NCBI RefSeq assembly: GCF_022809125.1
Contig: NZ_JALGBI010000001.1
Coordinates: 248,001-312,000, forward strand
Source of the DNA: Variovorax terrae
Lineage (GTDB): Bacteria; Pseudomonadota; Gammaproteobacteria; Burkholderiales; Burkholderiaceae_C
DNA length: 64,000 bases
Direction of reading: 5' to 3'
In this document: positions 1 to 11,200 of the stretch, piece by piece
Layout of the letters: every line of letters starts with the position of its first letter
How positions within the stretch are numbered: the stretch's first letter is position 1
Translations under genes and position numbers: made by a program
The notes under the pieces: model-generated
What the model was told of the DNA's origin: nothing
The model's database searches: none
Seen by the model: the letters and a program-made list of their open reading frames with translations, nothing else

Positions 1-544
1 GCAGGTAGGGGTCGACCTTCTGGCTCAGGTCGCCGGGCAGGAAGCCGAGCTTCTCGCCGGCTTCCACCGCCGGCCGCGTGAGCACGATGCGCTGCACCGC
101 GCTGCGCTCCAGCGCATCGACCGCGCAAGCCACGGCCAGGTAGGTCTTGCCGGTGCCGGCCGGGCCGATGCCGAAGGTGATGTCGTGGTGGGCGATGTTG
201 TCGAGGTAGACCGACTGGTTGGGCGTGCGCGCGCGCAGGTCGGTGCGGCGGGTGTGCAGCGTCATGCTGCCGTCCTCGGCCTCGCTCATGGCCGCGTCGC
301 CGGCCAGCATCAGCTGCACCTTGGCCGCGTCGATCGGGCGCGCCGCGATTTCGTAGAGCGCCTGCAGCACTTCGAGCGCGCGTTCGGCCCGGGCCTTGGC
401 GCCGTCGACCTTGAACTGCTCGTGGCGGTGGGCGATCCTGACCTGCAGGGCCGCCTCGATGGTGCGCAGGTGCTCGTCCGTGGGCCCGCACAGGTGGCCG
501 AGGCGGGTGTTGTTGGGCGGCGTGAATGAATGTCGCAGAATCAA
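1..544 (-). CDS. phoH: PhoH family ATPase, partial (C-terminus beyond window)
   Basis: Translating the minus strand from about 544 gives [17 protein letters not shown] near the start, then a Walker A motif [13 protein letters not shown] and the PhoH-typical [18 protein letters not shown] ending at the window edge. PhoH/YbeZ proteins are cytosolic P-loop ATPases linked to RNA metabolism and, with YbeY, to ribosome maturation. Only about the N-terminal 181 residues are present. The start is uncertain: a TTG at 544 gives the N-terminus I expect for this family, but the ribosome binding site is weak. It is divergent from the histidine kinase gene, with almost no space between the two starts, so each promoter must lie within the other gene or one start is wrong. 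Confidence 0.85.
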   Translation of the reverse strand, partial: MILRHSFTPPNNTRLGHLCGPTDEHLRTIEAALQVRIAHRHEQFKVDGAKARAERALEVLQALYEIAARPIDAAKVQLMLAGDAAMSEAEDGSMTLHTRRTDLRARTPNQSVYLDNIAHHDITFGIGPAGTGKTYLAVACAVDALERSAVQRIVLTRPAVEAGEKLGFLPGDLSQKVDPYL

Positions 545-548
545 GGGG

Positions 549-2438
549 ATGCGCTTTTGCAGAGTGATCAACGCCCTGATTGTCGGGCCAAACCGCGGCT
601 GGCTGCTGGCGCTGCTGTGTTGGGCCCTGCTGCCCCTGGCCTGGGCCGGCGCGCCGGCGGGGCCGGACGGCATCGCCACGTTCGACCTGGCGCAATTGTC
701 GTGGAGCCCCTCGGCCACGCCGCCCGAGGTGTACGAGGCCGGCACGCAGAGCCTGCCGGCGGACTGGTCGCAGCGGCCGCAGTTCCACGGCCACGCCTGG
801 TACCGCATCACGTTCGACGACCCGGGCCTGAGCCTGCCGGCGGTGTACCTGGAGCGCGCCTGCACCAACGTGGAGGTCTGGATCAACGGCACCCTGCTGG
901 GCAGCGGCGGCCGCATGAGCGAGCCGCTCACGCGCAACTGCTACTACCCGCAGCTGTTCGTGCTGCCCGCGCGGCTGCTGCAGCCCACGGGCAACCGGCT
1001 GGACATCCGCCTGGCGGGCTATGCCCAGGGCGAGGTGACGGCGCGCCAGCGCCAGACCGGCCTGTCGCCGGTGCTGCTGGGCCCCGAGGAGCCGCTGCGC
1101 GACCGCTACGAGCGTCAGTATTTCTGGAACGTCACCGTGGCCCAGATCATCGGCGCGGGTATGGTGTCGTTCGGCCTGTTCATGCTGGCGCTGAGCCTGA
1201 TGCGGCCGGCCGAGCGCTACTACCGCTATTTCGGCGCGTTCCAGATCGCCTGGGCCGTGATCGGCATCCGGCTGTACCTGCAGGACAGCCCGCTGCCCGG
1301 GGTCTGGACCGAGATCCTCATCACCTCGCTGTTTCCGCCCGCCATCTATGCCGGCGTGCAGTTCCTGCTGCATTACGCGGGCCAGTCCCGGCGCTGGGTC
1401 ACGGTATTGCTGGCCGCGCAGTGCGTGGTGGTGCCCGCCTGCCTGGTGCTAGGCGGCCCGCAGCGGGTGTTCGGCGTGGCCTCGTTCTGGTACACGGTGG
1501 TGGTGGCGGAGTTCATCGCGGCGCTGGCCTGCTTCTGCTGGCAGGCCTGGCGCAGCATGCGCAACGAGCTGTGGCTGATCGGCTCGGCGGTGATGCTGGC
1601 CGCGCTGCTGGCCGGCGCCGAGATCGCGATCCAGAACGCCTGGGTCGATCTGCCGCGCGTGCACCTCGTCCATTTCGCGATGCCGGTGATCTTCGTGGCC
1701 ATCGGCGCGCGGCTGATCCAGCAGTTCGCGGCGGCGCTCGGGCGCTCCGAGCGCGTGGCCCAGGAGCTGGAGCAGCGCGTGGCCGAGAAGTCGGCCGAGA
1801 TCGAGCGCAACTACGAGCAACTCACGCTGCTGCGCACGGCCCAGGCCGCCCAGGGCGAACGCCAGCGCATCGCCTCCGACCTGCACGACGACCTCGGCGC
1901 CAAGCTGCTGACGATCGCGCAGGCCTCCGAGTCCGAGCGCGTGGCCGGCATGGCGCGCCAGGCGCTCGACGAGATGCGCCTGAGCGTGCGCGGCCTGACC
2001 GCCGCACCGGCCCGTGCGGCCGACGTGCTGGCCGACTGGCGCGCGGAGACGGTATCGCGGCTGGCGGCGGCCGGCCTGGCCGCGCAGTGGCAGGCCGACG
2101 AGCCGCCGCCCGACCTGGTGCTGCCCGCGCGCACCCACGTGCAGCTCACGCGCATCCTGCGCGAGGCCGTGTCCAACGCCATCCGCCACAGCGGCGGGGG
2201 CTGCTGCCGCGTGCGCATCGCGCTGCCGCCGGGCGCCCTGCGGCTCGAGGTGGAGGACGACGGACGCGGCCTGCCGCCCGAGGCCACGGCGTCGCTGGGC
2301 CACGGCCTGCCCGGCATCGAGCGGCGCGTGCGCACGCTCGAAGGCGTGCACGGCTTCTCCCCCGGCGCCTCGGGCGGCACGCTGCTGCGGGTGCAGGTGC
2401 CCCTGGGGCCGGCGCGCACCGGGGCCGCACGGGCCTGA
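549..2438 (+). CDS. Membrane sensor histidine kinase (HisKA_3 type, 7TMR-DISM-like)
   Basis: A predicted sensor kinase of about 629 residues. It has an N-terminal hydrophobic segment ([18 protein letters not shown]), an extracytoplasmic domain rich in aromatic residues (about 40-190), a block of several membrane helices (about 190-400), a coiled-coil stretch, then the H-box [18 protein letters not shown] with the phospho-accepting His near residue 446. The ATPase part shows [19 protein letters not shown] and [11 protein letters not shown]. The layout resembles 7TMR-DISM kinases of the NarX/DegS branch. The LuxR-type regulator 34 nt downstream is the obvious partner. The signal is unknown. ATG 549 follows an AAGGGG stretch and is my choice; a GTG at 564 is possible. 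Confidence 0.85.
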   Translation: MRFCRVINALIVGPNRGWLLALLCWALLPLAWAGAPAGPDGIATFDLAQLSWSPSATPPEVYEAGTQSLPADWSQRPQFHGHAWYRITFDDPGLSLPAVYLERACTNVEVWINGTLLGSGGRMSEPLTRNCYYPQLFVLPARLLQPTGNRLDIRLAGYAQGEVTARQRQTGLSPVLLGPEEPLRDRYERQYFWNVTVAQIIGAGMVSFGLFMLALSLMRPAERYYRYFGAFQIAWAVIGIRLYLQDSPLPGVWTEILITSLFPPAIYAGVQFLLHYAGQSRRWVTVLLAAQCVVVPACLVLGGPQRVFGVASFWYTVVVAEFIAALACFCWQAWRSMRNELWLIGSAVMLAALLAGAEIAIQNAWVDLPRVHLVHFAMPVIFVAIGARLIQQFAAALGRSERVAQELEQRVAEKSAEIERNYEQLTLLRTAQAAQGERQRIASDLHDDLGAKLLTIAQASESERVAGMARQALDEMRLSVRGLTAAPARAADVLADWRAETVSRLAAAGLAAQWQADEPPPDLVLPARTHVQLTRILREAVSNAIRHSGGGCCRVRIALPPGALRLEVEDDGRGLPPEATASLGHGLPGIERRVRTLEGVHGFSPGASGGTLLRVQVPLGPARTGAARA

Positions 2439-2472
2439 GCGGGTGCCGGCCATCCGCTAACATGGCCTCCCT

Positions 2473-3132
2473 ATGCAACATGCCCTGATCGTGGAGGACC
2501 TGCCCGAAATCCGCACCTGGCTCGGCCAGGTGGCGCGGGCGGCGTTTCCCTCGCTGCAGGTGGTGGCGGCCGCGCGGCGCGACCAGGCCCTGGCCTGCAT
2601 CCACCAGGGCCGTTTCGACCTGGCGCTGATCGACCTGGGCCTGCCCGACGGCAGCGGCATCGACGTGGTGGGCGCGCTGCGCCGGCACCAGCCGCAGGCG
2701 CTGCCGGTGGTGGTGACGATCTACGATGACGACGACCACCTGTTCCCCGCGCTGCAGGCCGGCGCCTTCGGCTACCTGCTCAAGGAGCAGCCGCAGGACG
2801 CCCTGGTGGCGCAGCTGCTGCGCATGACCCAGGGCGAGCCGCCGCTGTCGCCGCCGATCGCGCGGCGCGTGCTGGCCCATTTCGCCGAGGCCGGGCGGCG
2901 CCAGGCCTCGCCGGTCCGGCCGGCCGACGACGAGGTGATGCTGACCGACCGCGAGACCGAGGTGCTGCAGCGCGTGGCCAAGGGCTACACCCTGCCCGAG
3001 ATCGCGCTGCAGTTCGGCCTGTCCAAGCACACCATCGCCGACTACATCAAGCAGGTCTACCGTAAGCTCGATGTGTCGTCGCGCGCCGAAGCCGCGCTGG
3101 AAGCGGCGCGCCGCGGCCTGGTGCAGCCCTGA
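2473..3132 (+). CDS. LuxR/NarL-family response regulator
   Basis: 219 residues. The receiver domain (1-115) has the acidic pair E8-D9, phospho-acceptor D54 in LALIDLGLPD, and K104 in YLLKE. A C-terminal LuxR-type helix-turn-helix (about 155-215) shows LTDRETEVLQRVAKG and LSKHTIADYIKQVYRKL. It should be a transcription factor phosphorylated by the kinase encoded just upstream; the two genes are co-directional with a 34-nt gap and probably form one operon. Targets cannot be told from this sequence. Confidence 0.92.
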   Translation: MQHALIVEDLPEIRTWLGQVARAAFPSLQVVAAARRDQALACIHQGRFDLALIDLGLPDGSGIDVVGALRRHQPQALPVVVTIYDDDDHLFPALQAGAFGYLLKEQPQDALVAQLLRMTQGEPPLSPPIARRVLAHFAEAGRRQASPVRPADDEVMLTDRETEVLQRVAKGYTLPEIALQFGLSKHTIADYIKQVYRKLDVSSRAEAALEAARRGLVQP

Positions 3133-3174
3133 CGCTGCACCCGCTTTTCTTCTCCTTATCACTCCAGGAACCCC

Positions 3175-3747
3175 ATGATCGGACGACTGCAAGGCACGCT
3201 GGCCGAAAAGAACCCGCCCCAGGTGCTGCTGGACTGCCACGGCGTCGGCTACGAGGTGGACGTGCCCATGAGCACGTTCTACAACCTGCCCGGGCTGGGC
3301 GAGAAGGTCACGCTGCTTACGCACTTCGTGGTGCGCGAGGACGCGCAGATCCTGTACGGCTTCGGCACGGCGGCCGAGCGCGCGGCCTTTCGCCAGCTCA
3401 TCAAGATCTCGGGCGTGGGCCCGCGCACGGCGCTCAGCGTGCTCAGCGGCATGAGCGTGGGCGAGCTGGCGCAGGTGGTGAGCCTGCAGGAGCCGGGCCG
3501 CCTGGTCAAGGTGCCGGGCATCGGCAAGAAGATCGCCGAGCGCCTGCTGCTCGAGCTCAAGGGCAAGCTCGGCGCCGACATCGGCGTGCATGCAGCGGTG
3601 ACCAGCGATGCGCAGGCCGACATCCTGCAGGCGCTGATGGCGCTGGGCTACAGCGACCGGGAAGCGGCGCAGGCGCTCAAGGCGCTGCCGGCGGACGTGG
3701 GCGTGAGCGAAGGCATCAAGCTCGCGCTCAAGGCGTTGGCCAAGTAG
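3175..3747 (+). CDS. ruvA: Holliday junction branch migration protein RuvA
   Basis: 190 residues, the usual RuvA length. It begins [12 protein letters not shown], followed by the OB-fold domain, then tandem helix-hairpin-helix motifs ([16 protein letters not shown] and [20 protein letters not shown]), and a C-terminal three-helix domain that contacts RuvB. RuvA binds four-way junctions and loads the RuvB motor. A good ribosome binding site (CCAGGAAC) precedes the ATG. Unusually, ruvB is not directly downstream: an opposite-strand lipoprotein gene of 2.2 kb lies between them, so ruvA and ruvB cannot share a simple transcript. Confidence 0.97.
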   Translation: MIGRLQGTLAEKNPPQVLLDCHGVGYEVDVPMSTFYNLPGLGEKVTLLTHFVVREDAQILYGFGTAAERAAFRQLIKISGVGPRTALSVLSGMSVGELAQVVSLQEPGRLVKVPGIGKKIAERLLLELKGKLGADIGVHAAVTSDAQADILQALMALGYSDREAAQALKALPADVGVSEGIKLALKALAK

Positions 3748-3756
3748 CTTCCGCCC

Positions 3757-3790
3757 AAAAAAAACCGGCAGGCCTCGTGGCGCTGCCGGT
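3757..3790 (-). terminator. Intrinsic terminator of the ParB-like lipoprotein gene
   Basis: On the minus strand the stem ACCGGCAG pairs perfectly with CTGCCGGT across an 11-nt loop and is followed by a run of eight T residues. It lies 39 nt past the lipoprotein stop codon. There is no T-run on the plus side, so it should act mainly on the minus-strand gene and not on ruvA. Confidence 0.85.
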
Positions 3791-3829
3791 GGGGCGGTTG
3801 CGGCCGGGCCGAGCCCGGCGCGAACACCG

Positions 3830-5995
3830 TTACTTGGCCGCCAGCGCCGCGCGCCAGCTCAGCGCGTAGGCCAGCTTGCCGGGCTTGGTTGCCGACACCG
3901 GGGTGTTGAGGTCGGTGTAGGTGGTGTTGTCGAAGCTCGTGCGCTTGCCCATCTGCACCGCGTTCAGCCCGGACGAGCCGATCACGGTGGCGTCGGGCGT
4001 TTCGAGCATCAGGTTGGAGGCGGCCTGGATGGCCTGCAGGTAGCTGGCTGCGTCGGTCAGGGTGTAGGCCGAGAGCTTGAAGTTCTGCGGGCTGGCCTGC
4101 AGCCATTCGGCCCAGTAGAACTCCAGGAACTCGGTGCCGGTGGCAGGCTGGTCGTAGCCGATGCCGCGCGTGAAGTACAGCAGCGAGCGGTAGGCGTCGT
4201 CCTTCAAGCCGTTGGAGAGGCCGAGCTGGGCCGGCAGGTCGGCCGGCGTGATGGCGCGGCCGTCGGGCGTCTTGAGCCAGGCCGTCTTGCGCGCGCGCAT
4301 GCCGCGCCAGAAGCTCGCGTTGTTCTGGTCCATGAAGTTGCCCTTCATCACCACCGGGATCTTGACGCCGGCGCCGCCGCCGTTGGGCGCTTCCCAGAAG
4401 CTGGTGAAGGTGTGGTGCCCGTCCGTCAGGTACAACACGCCCTTGGGGCCGACCACGGCCGACTTGAGGGCGGTGATGTCGAAGGTCTTGGTCGAGCAGG
4501 TGAAGCTGCTGGTGCTGGTCAGCAGCGAGGTGCCCGCGATCACGCTCGCGCCCTTGGCGCCGTCGGTCAGGCCGGTGGCTTCGCAGTAGTCGTCGAACTC
4601 CTTCTTCCACTGGGTCGAGGCGTTGGCCGTGTTGTTGTAGCGCGCCAGCTTGTAGAAGATCTGGTCGTAGCCGATGGCCGGCTGCGTCGGGCGCGCATCG
4701 CCCAGCGTGATGGTCAGGGTGCCGGTGCCGTTGCTGGGCGCGGAGGCGTAGGTGGTGATCGGCGTCTGCGCCGGCAGCAGGCGGCACTGGCCCGAGAAGC
4801 GGGCGCTGCCCGAGGTGCCGGCGTAGTAGGCCGTGCTCTTGCCCACGGGCAGGAACACGCGTGCCAGGGCGCGGCTGTCGGACCACTGGCCGGTCACCAG
4901 GCCGTTCACGCCGGTGGCCAGCGTTGGCGTGGCGCCGATGGAGAAGGCGGCGTTGGGCGTGAGCGCCACGTCGGTGTCGATGGTGTCGGTCTGCAGCAGG
5001 CTGCCCGCGATCGACACGAAGTTGCGCTGCGTGCGGCCGGTGGCCAGGCCCTTGGCGTCCAGCTCGGGCTGGGCGCACAGCCATTCGCCGTCCAGCGCAT
5101 TGGCGGCCAGCGGCACGGCCGCGCTTTGCAGCACCCAGGCGCCGGTGCGGAAGCTGCCATCGCTGGCGCTGGTGTACTCGTCCACGAACAGCGTGGCGGC
5201 GCTGGACTGCGCGCCCACCATCAGGCGGCCGATGCGCTGGCCGTCCAGCGTCAGGGCGAAGGCGCCGGGGAATTGCTTCTGGTCGGCCTCGGCCGCGATC
5301 TGGCCGCTTTGGCCGCCGCTGCAGCTGTCGCCGTAGGCCTGGCCCAGGCACAGGCGCAGCTTGCCGTCGGCCTGGACCTTGAGCTGGCCGTAGGCGCTGT
5401 CGGCCGTGCCCTGTGCCACGCCGCGCGCGCTGTAGGCCGTGGCCTGCTTGAAGAAGCTGTAGACGCCGGCCAGCTTGGCGATGTCGGCCACGCCCTGGTT
5501 GGAGGCCGCCACATGGCCCTGCAGCAGCGAGCCGTCGGCCGCCTTGAGGTTGGGCACCTGGGCCAGCGAGCCGCTCAGCAGCCCGCCTTCCACCTGGAAG
5601 CGCAGGCTCAGGCCGGTCAGCGCGGCGGACAGGGCCGCGGGCACGCCGCTGCCTGCGACGGCGCTGAAATTCGTGGCCAGCAGCGAGCCATCAGGCTGGG
5701 TGCTGTAGCGGGCGCTCAGGGCGCCGGCCAGGCCGAAGCGCGAGTCGACGAAGCGCAGCGTGAGCTGGCCGGCCGCGGGCTGGTCGAGCGCGATGGACAC
5801 GGTGTCGCCGAAGCCGGCCGTGCCCACATACTGCGTGCCGCCCGACAGGGGCTGCAGCGCCACCGCCGGCGTGCCGGGGTTCGGATTGGGGTTGGAGGCC
5901 AGCAGCGAGTCGCCGCCGCCGCAGGCGGACAGCAGCAGGCCGGTGAGGCCGATCAGGCCCGCCAGGTGCGCGCGGGTCCGTTGGAAATTCATCAT
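3830..5995 (-). CDS. Lipoprotein with C-terminal ParB-like (ParBc_2-type) domain
   Basis: 721 residues. The N-terminus has a charged start, a hydrophobic core and a lipobox LLLSAC with Cys near position 25, followed by a GGG stretch, so it should be a lipoprotein. Residues about 40-430 are repetitive-looking, rich in Ala, Gly and Ser, and of unknown fold. The C-terminal part (about 435-690) contains LYLTDGHHTFTSF and a W-rich stretch resembling the putative ParB-like nuclease family (ParBc_2), where a D-G-H-H motif is typical. Catalytic activity is not established for that family. It sits between ruvA and ruvB on the opposite strand and has its own terminator. The start could be either of two adjacent ATG codons. 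Confidence 0.75.
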   Translation of the reverse strand: MMNFQRTRAHLAGLIGLTGLLLSACGGGDSLLASNPNPNPGTPAVALQPLSGGTQYVGTAGFGDTVSIALDQPAAGQLTLRFVDSRFGLAGALSARYSTQPDGSLLATNFSAVAGSGVPAALSAALTGLSLRFQVEGGLLSGSLAQVPNLKAADGSLLQGHVAASNQGVADIAKLAGVYSFFKQATAYSARGVAQGTADSAYGQLKVQADGKLRLCLGQAYGDSCSGGQSGQIAAEADQKQFPGAFALTLDGQRIGRLMVGAQSSAATLFVDEYTSASDGSFRTGAWVLQSAAVPLAANALDGEWLCAQPELDAKGLATGRTQRNFVSIAGSLLQTDTIDTDVALTPNAAFSIGATPTLATGVNGLVTGQWSDSRALARVFLPVGKSTAYYAGTSGSARFSGQCRLLPAQTPITTYASAPSNGTGTLTITLGDARPTQPAIGYDQIFYKLARYNNTANASTQWKKEFDDYCEATGLTDGAKGASVIAGTSLLTSTSSFTCSTKTFDITALKSAVVGPKGVLYLTDGHHTFTSFWEAPNGGGAGVKIPVVMKGNFMDQNNASFWRGMRARKTAWLKTPDGRAITPADLPAQLGLSNGLKDDAYRSLLYFTRGIGYDQPATGTEFLEFYWAEWLQASPQNFKLSAYTLTDAASYLQAIQAASNLMLETPDATVIGSSGLNAVQMGKRTSFDNTTYTDLNTPVSATKPGKLAYALSWRAALAAK

Positions 5996-6176
5996 GGGCG
6001 TCCATCAGAAAAGGTTGAACAGGCCGGCGCAGGCCTTGTCAGGCGCTGCCGGGAGCGGCCCGATTCTGTGAACGCGGGATGACAATGGCGTGACAGCGCC
6101 TCCTGCGGGCCGCGGACTTGGGCACAATCCGGGATGGGCCGGCCGCCGCAGGCAGGCCAGGCCCGCACCAACCACC

Positions 6177-7241
6177 ATGACCATCCAGACCGACGATTTC
6201 AGCCTCGACTCCGCACCGCGCCAGCGCGTGGTGTCCGCCGCGCCCGCCTCGCCCAACGAGGAGGCGATCGAGCGCGCGCTGCGCCCCAAGCTGCTCGACG
6301 AGTACGTGGGCCAGGCCAAGGTGCGCGAGCAGCTCGAGATCTTCATCGGCGCGGCCAAGAAGCGCCGTGAGGCGCTGGACCATGTGCTGCTGTTCGGCCC
6401 GCCGGGCCTGGGCAAGACCACGCTGTCCCACATCATCGCGCACGAGCTCGGCGTGAACCTGCGCCAGACCTCGGGCCCGGTGCTGGAAAAGCCCAAGGAC
6501 CTGGCGGCGCTTTTGACCAACCTGGAAAAGAACGACGTTCTCTTCATCGACGAGATCCACCGCCTGAGCCCCGTGGTGGAGGAAATCCTCTACCCCGCGC
6601 TGGAGGACTACCAGATCGACATCATGATCGGCGAAGGCCCGGCCGCGCGCAGCATCAAGCTCGACCTGCAGCCGTTCACGCTGGTGGGCGCCACCACGCG
6701 CGCCGGCATGCTGACCAACCCGCTGCGCGACCGCTTCGGCATCGTGGCGCGGCTGGAGTTCTACACGCCCGAGGAGCTGGCGCGCATCGTGCGCCGCAGC
6801 GCCGGCCTGCTGCAGGCTCCGATGGACGAGGAGGGCGGCATCGAGATCGCGCGCCGTTCGCGCGGCACGCCGCGCATCGCCAACCGGCTGCTGCGCCGCG
6901 TGCGCGACTACGCCGACGTCAAGGGCGACGGCCGCATCACGCACGAGATCGCGCACAAGGCGCTGGCCATGCTCGACGTCGATCCTCAAGGCTTCGACCT
7001 GATGGACCGCAAGCTGCTCGAGGCCGTGATCCACCGCTTCGACGGCGGCCCGGTAGGGCTGGACAACATCGCGGCCAGCATCGGCGAGGAGCGCGACACC
7101 ATCGAGGACGTGATCGAGCCCTACCTGATCCAGCAGGGCTACCTGCAGCGCACGCCGCGCGGGCGCATCGCCACGCTGGCGGCTTTCCGGCATCTGGGCG
7201 TGACGCCGTCCAAGAGCAGCCAGGACATGTTCGGCGCCTGA
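6177..7241 (+). CDS. ruvB: Holliday junction branch migration DNA helicase RuvB
   Basis: 354 residues from ATG 6177 ([12 protein letters not shown]); longer upstream reading is not family-like. AAA+ features are clear: Walker [10 protein letters not shown] near 74-82, Walker B FIDEIHRL near 123-130, the sensor and arginine-finger stretch [16 protein letters not shown], then the C-terminal winged helix. RuvB is the hexameric motor that drives branch migration with RuvA. It is displaced from ruvA by the lipoprotein gene and needs its own promoter, probably in the 180 nt upstream, which I could not assign. Confidence 0.97.
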   Translation: MTIQTDDFSLDSAPRQRVVSAAPASPNEEAIERALRPKLLDEYVGQAKVREQLEIFIGAAKKRREALDHVLLFGPPGLGKTTLSHIIAHELGVNLRQTSGPVLEKPKDLAALLTNLEKNDVLFIDEIHRLSPVVEEILYPALEDYQIDIMIGEGPAARSIKLDLQPFTLVGATTRAGMLTNPLRDRFGIVARLEFYTPEELARIVRRSAGLLQAPMDEEGGIEIARRSRGTPRIANRLLRRVRDYADVKGDGRITHEIAHKALAMLDVDPQGFDLMDRKLLEAVIHRFDGGPVGLDNIAASIGEERDTIEDVIEPYLIQQGYLQRTPRGRIATLAAFRHLGVTPSKSSQDMFGA

Positions 7242-7414
7242 GACGCATCGGGGCGGGGCCGCCGGGCGCGGCGCCCGGCCGACAGCAGTGTGCAATAGGT
7301 CATGTCGAAGCACCGCGTGTCAACGTGCAGGAAATCTCTCAGGCTTGAAAAGCCGGTGCCGGGCGGGTACGCTGGCGCTGCCTTTTCAATCAAACCTGTC
7401 CAAGGAGGACCTCC

Positions 7415-8098
7415 ATGAAGAAGTACCTGGCCGAGCTGATCGGCACGTTCTGGCTGGTGTTGGGTGGCTGTGGCAGCGCCGTGCTGGCCGCGGCCTTTCC
7501 GCAATTGGGCATCGGTTTCGCCGGTGTGGCGCTGGCCTTTGGCCTGACGGTGGTGACCATGGCCTTCGCCATCGGCCATATCTCGGGCTGCCACCTGAAT
7601 CCGGCGGTGTCGTTCGGGCTGTGGGCCGGCGGGCGGTTCGAGGCCAGGGACCTCGTGCCCTACGTCGTGGCGCAGGTCATCGGTGCGGTGGCGGCGGCGG
7701 CCGTGCTCTATGTGATCGCCAGCGGCAAGCCGGGCTTCGCGCCGGGCGGCTTTGCCTCCAACGGCTATGGCGACCTGTCGCCCGGCGGCTACTCGATGAT
7801 GGCGGTGCTGGTGTGCGAGGTGGTGCTCACGGCCGTGTTCCTGTTCGTCATCATGGGCGCGACCGACAAGCGCGCGCCGGCCGGCTTCGCGCCGCTGGCC
7901 ATCGGCCTGTGCCTGACGCTGATCCACCTCGTCAGCATCCCGGTGTCCAACACCTCGGTCAACCCGGCGCGCTCCACGGGCGTGGCGCTGTTTGCCAGCA
8001 CGGGGGCCGTGGGCCAGCTCTGGCTGTTCTGGGTGGCGCCGATCATTGGGGGCATACTGGGCGCCCTGATTTACCGGACCGTCGCTGGCGACGACTGA
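7415..8098 (+). CDS. aqpZ: Aquaporin Z (MIP family water channel)
   Basis: 227 residues, six predicted membrane helices and both NPA boxes: HLNPAV with N62 and SVNPARS with N183. The N-terminus [21 protein letters not shown] is typical of AqpZ. The channel lets water cross the inner membrane. A strong ribosome binding site (AAGGAGG) precedes the ATG. It is the last ordinary gene before the leader-distal end of the CRISPR array, so the I-F locus sits between this gene and the AGMO-like fusion gene at 26.8 kb. Confidence 0.96.
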   Translation: MKKYLAELIGTFWLVLGGCGSAVLAAAFPQLGIGFAGVALAFGLTVVTMAFAIGHISGCHLNPAVSFGLWAGGRFEARDLVPYVVAQVIGAVAAAAVLYVIASGKPGFAPGGFASNGYGDLSPGGYSMMAVLVCEVVLTAVFLFVIMGATDKRAPAGFAPLAIGLCLTLIHLVSIPVSNTSVNPARSTGVALFASTGAVGQLWLFWVAPIIGGILGALIYRTVAGDD

Positions 8099-8268
8099 CA
8101 AGTTGCTGCGCGGAGGGGCCGCGCCCGTCAACGGCCGACCGACCGTGCCTGATGATCGGGCTTTGAGTAGGCGAGTGCTGCCAAAAGGAGCATCAAATCG
8201 ATACAATTTCCTTCTTCTTTGGATTTAGTTGCTGCGAAAAAGATAGCAGCTAACATAGCCAGGAGTTT

Positions 8269-8296
8269 GATCTGAATCACCTAGGCGGCAGTGAGC
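8269..8296 (-). repeat. Degenerate leader-distal terminal repeat
   Basis: This copy matches the consensus at 20 of 28 positions. Matches are concentrated in the half that reads GGCGGCAGTGA on the plus strand, and the other half is eroded. It is followed by a normal 32-nt spacer. Decay of the last repeat is the usual sign of the old, leader-distal end and independently supports the orientation. Confidence 0.9.
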
Positions 8297-11200
8297 CGCT
8301 GGGCGCCCGCCAAGTCGCTGATCTGGCTTTTCTGAGCTGCCTACGCGGCAGTGAACGCCGACGCGGCTGAGAAGAAGATGACCGACCATTTCTGAGCTGC
8401 CTACGCGGCAGTGAACGTGAAGCCAAACAGGCCACCGCAGCGGGCAAGTTTCTGAGCTGCCTACGCGGCAGTGAACCGAGCTTGCGGGCTGGCTGGGCCT
8501 TCCGACATTTTCTGAGCTGCCTACGCGGCAGTGAACCCGATCCCGATGCCGCCACCCGGCAAGCGTCGTTTCTGAGCTGCCTACGCGGCAGTGAACCGGG
8601 GGGATTTCCTTAATCAGATTTCGCACATTTTCTGAGCTGCCTACGCGGCAGTGAACTCGCGTGCGGGCAATCAACGTGTTCGTGCGGGTTTTCTGAGCTG
8701 CCTACGCGGCAGTGAACGTGAACGGACGGCCACGCGCCGAGCTGACAGATTTCTGAGCTGCCTACGCGGCAGTGAACGGCTCCGGCGTGTTCACCGGGGG
8801 GACCTGCATTTTCTGAGCTGCCTACGCGGCAGTGAACGCAGGAAGCACTGGACAATGCGGCCAGCTTCGATTTCTGAGCTGCCTACGCGGCAGTGAACGG
8901 AACTCCATGCGAATGCGCACCCGCCATGCTTTTCTGAGCTGCCTACGCGGCAGTGAACGACAAGAGCAGCGCCGTGCTCAAGCGCATCCATTTCTGAGCT
9001 GCCTACGCGGCAGTGAACTCCTGTGGGTTACTGAGCGCGGCACACCGTGATTTCTGAGCTGCCTACGCGGCAGTGAACCGGGTGTTGACGGATGCTGACG
9101 CCGCTGAGTTTTTCTGAGCTGCCTACGCGGCAGTGAACCAGTAATGGATTCGATCATCCGGAAGCCCCAATTTCTGAGCTGCCTACGCGGCAGTGAACCG
9201 AAGGTGGAGGCCGTGGCCGCGTCAAACGTCTTTCTGAGCTGCCTACGCGGCAGTGAACGTCAGCGTGCCATCGCGAAACGCCTGCAAATCTTTCTGAGCT
9301 GCCTACGCGGCAGTGAACGACGGCCAGCCGTTCTTCGACACCGACCACCCTTTCTGAGCTGCCTACGCGGCAGTGAACACCGATACGCTACTCGCGCAGG
9401 CGGGCGCAGTTTTCTGAGCTGCCTACGCGGCAGTGAACGCAAACCCTGAGCTGGGCGCCATGCTCCAGCTTTTCTGAGCTGCCTACGCGGCAGTGAACGT
9501 CACGGGCCTGGCCGGCATCGCGCGCGCTCTTTTCTGAGCTGCCTACGCGGCAGTGAACGCAGTGAGGGCGCCGGACGGCAGCCGCTTCCTTTTCTGAGCT
9601 GCCTACGCGGCAGTGAACGCGAGTTCGGTGATTTCTCGTGTGGCCATAGCTTTCTGAGCTGCCTACGCGGCAGTGAACGCTGTGGATCGCGCTCGCCGTG
9701 GGGGCCGTATTTTCTGAGCTGCCTACGCGGCAGTGAACATCCCCAAGACGTTGCCATTCGTCCATGAGTCTTTCTGAGCTGCCTACGCGGCAGTGAACAA
9801 GTCATAGGCGCTGTTGAAGCCGGGCGGGTTTTTCTGAGCTGCCTACGCGGCAGTGAACACCCCGGCCACGAGCACGGCTTTGCCCTGCCGTTTCTGAGCT
9901 GCCTACGCGGCAGTGAACCGCCAGGCTGCGGCCCACGGCCATGCCCTTCTTTTCTGAGCTGCCTACGCGGCAGTGAACACGCTGGTGGTGGGCGGTGCGC
10001 CGACCGCGCCGTTTCTGAGCTGCCTACGCGGCAGTGAACCCGCCGTCGGCCAGCAGCGTGAGGCTGATACTTTTCTGAGCTGCCTACGCGGCAGTGAACG
10101 GCGCCCGACAGCGGCAGGTTCGTGGTGCTGCTTTCTGAGCTGCCTACGCGGCAGTGAACGGACGTGCCCGACCAACTGGAGTACGTGGGCCATTTCTGAG
10201 CTGCCTACGCGGCAGTGAACAGGAGTGCCCCCCGGCCTGGAAACTGCTTTGATTTCTGAGCTGCCTACGCGGCAGTGAACCGACTGCGCCGATCTGGCGG
10301 CCGAAGTCCAGTTTTCTGAGCTGCCTACGCGGCAGTGAACGTACTCGACCACCGCCGGCAAGACGTTCGACATTTTCTGAGCTGCCTACGCGGCAGTGAA
10401 CCTGCTGCGCAGCAGTTGGCGCCGCTTCATGGTTTTCTGAGCTGCCTACGCGGCAGTGAACGCCGCCGGCCACCTTGACGGGAAACTGAGCCTTTTCTGA
10501 GCTGCCTACGCGGCAGTGAACGCGCCAAAACGTGGTCGACGTGATCTTCACCATTTCTGAGCTGCCTACGCGGCAGTGAACCTTTTGCCAGCGCTGCGAC
10601 GTGGACCGCCTCTTTTCTGAGCTGCCTACGCGGCAGTGAACTGGCCACTCCTGACTGGGTTTTCATCGCGTTGTTTCTGAGCTGCCTACGCGGCAGTGAA
10701 CGCCCAGTTGGAGCTGAAGAAGCTGGACGTGGATTTCTGAGCTGCCTACGCGGCAGTGAACAACCAGCCGATCCACCGCCACCTGGCTGCGCTTTTCTGA
10801 GCTGCCTACGCGGCAGTGAACGCCTGGCACGACCCGGACGTGGCCAACGTCGTTTTCTGAGCTGCCTACGCGGCAGTGAACAGGTCAAACCAGTCCTGCC
10901 CCGCCCGGATCGTTTTCTGAGCTGCCTACGCGGCAGTGAACAACCCGCGTACCTTGCGATGCGCGGGCCTGTTTTTCTGAGCTGCCTACGCGGCAGTGAA
11001 CTGGACGGGCCTGGGCGACACCATGAGCCTCCAGTTTCTGAGCTGCCTACGCGGCAGTGAACACATAGGCCTTCTTGCCCTCCTCGTTCACATATTTCTG
11101 AGCTGCCTACGCGGCAGTGAACCGGCTCAAGCCCGAAGAGCAGATGATGGCCGTTTTCTGAGCTGCCTACGCGGTAGTGAACGCGCGCATCACGCCCCCA

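Noticed and set aside
7261..7283. GC-rich hairpin after ruvB as terminator
   Set aside because: Short loop and no T-run; such palindromes are common by chance at this GC content.
8228..8262. Imperfect inverted repeat GCTGC...GCAGC beside the array end
   Set aside because: It has some likeness to the GCTAT...ATAGC family but lacks the second block, and pairing is short.
8758..8778. Possible extra half repeat where spacers begin with GTGAAC (for example near 8718)
   Set aside because: Only six bases match and the spacing is unchanged; chance similarity.
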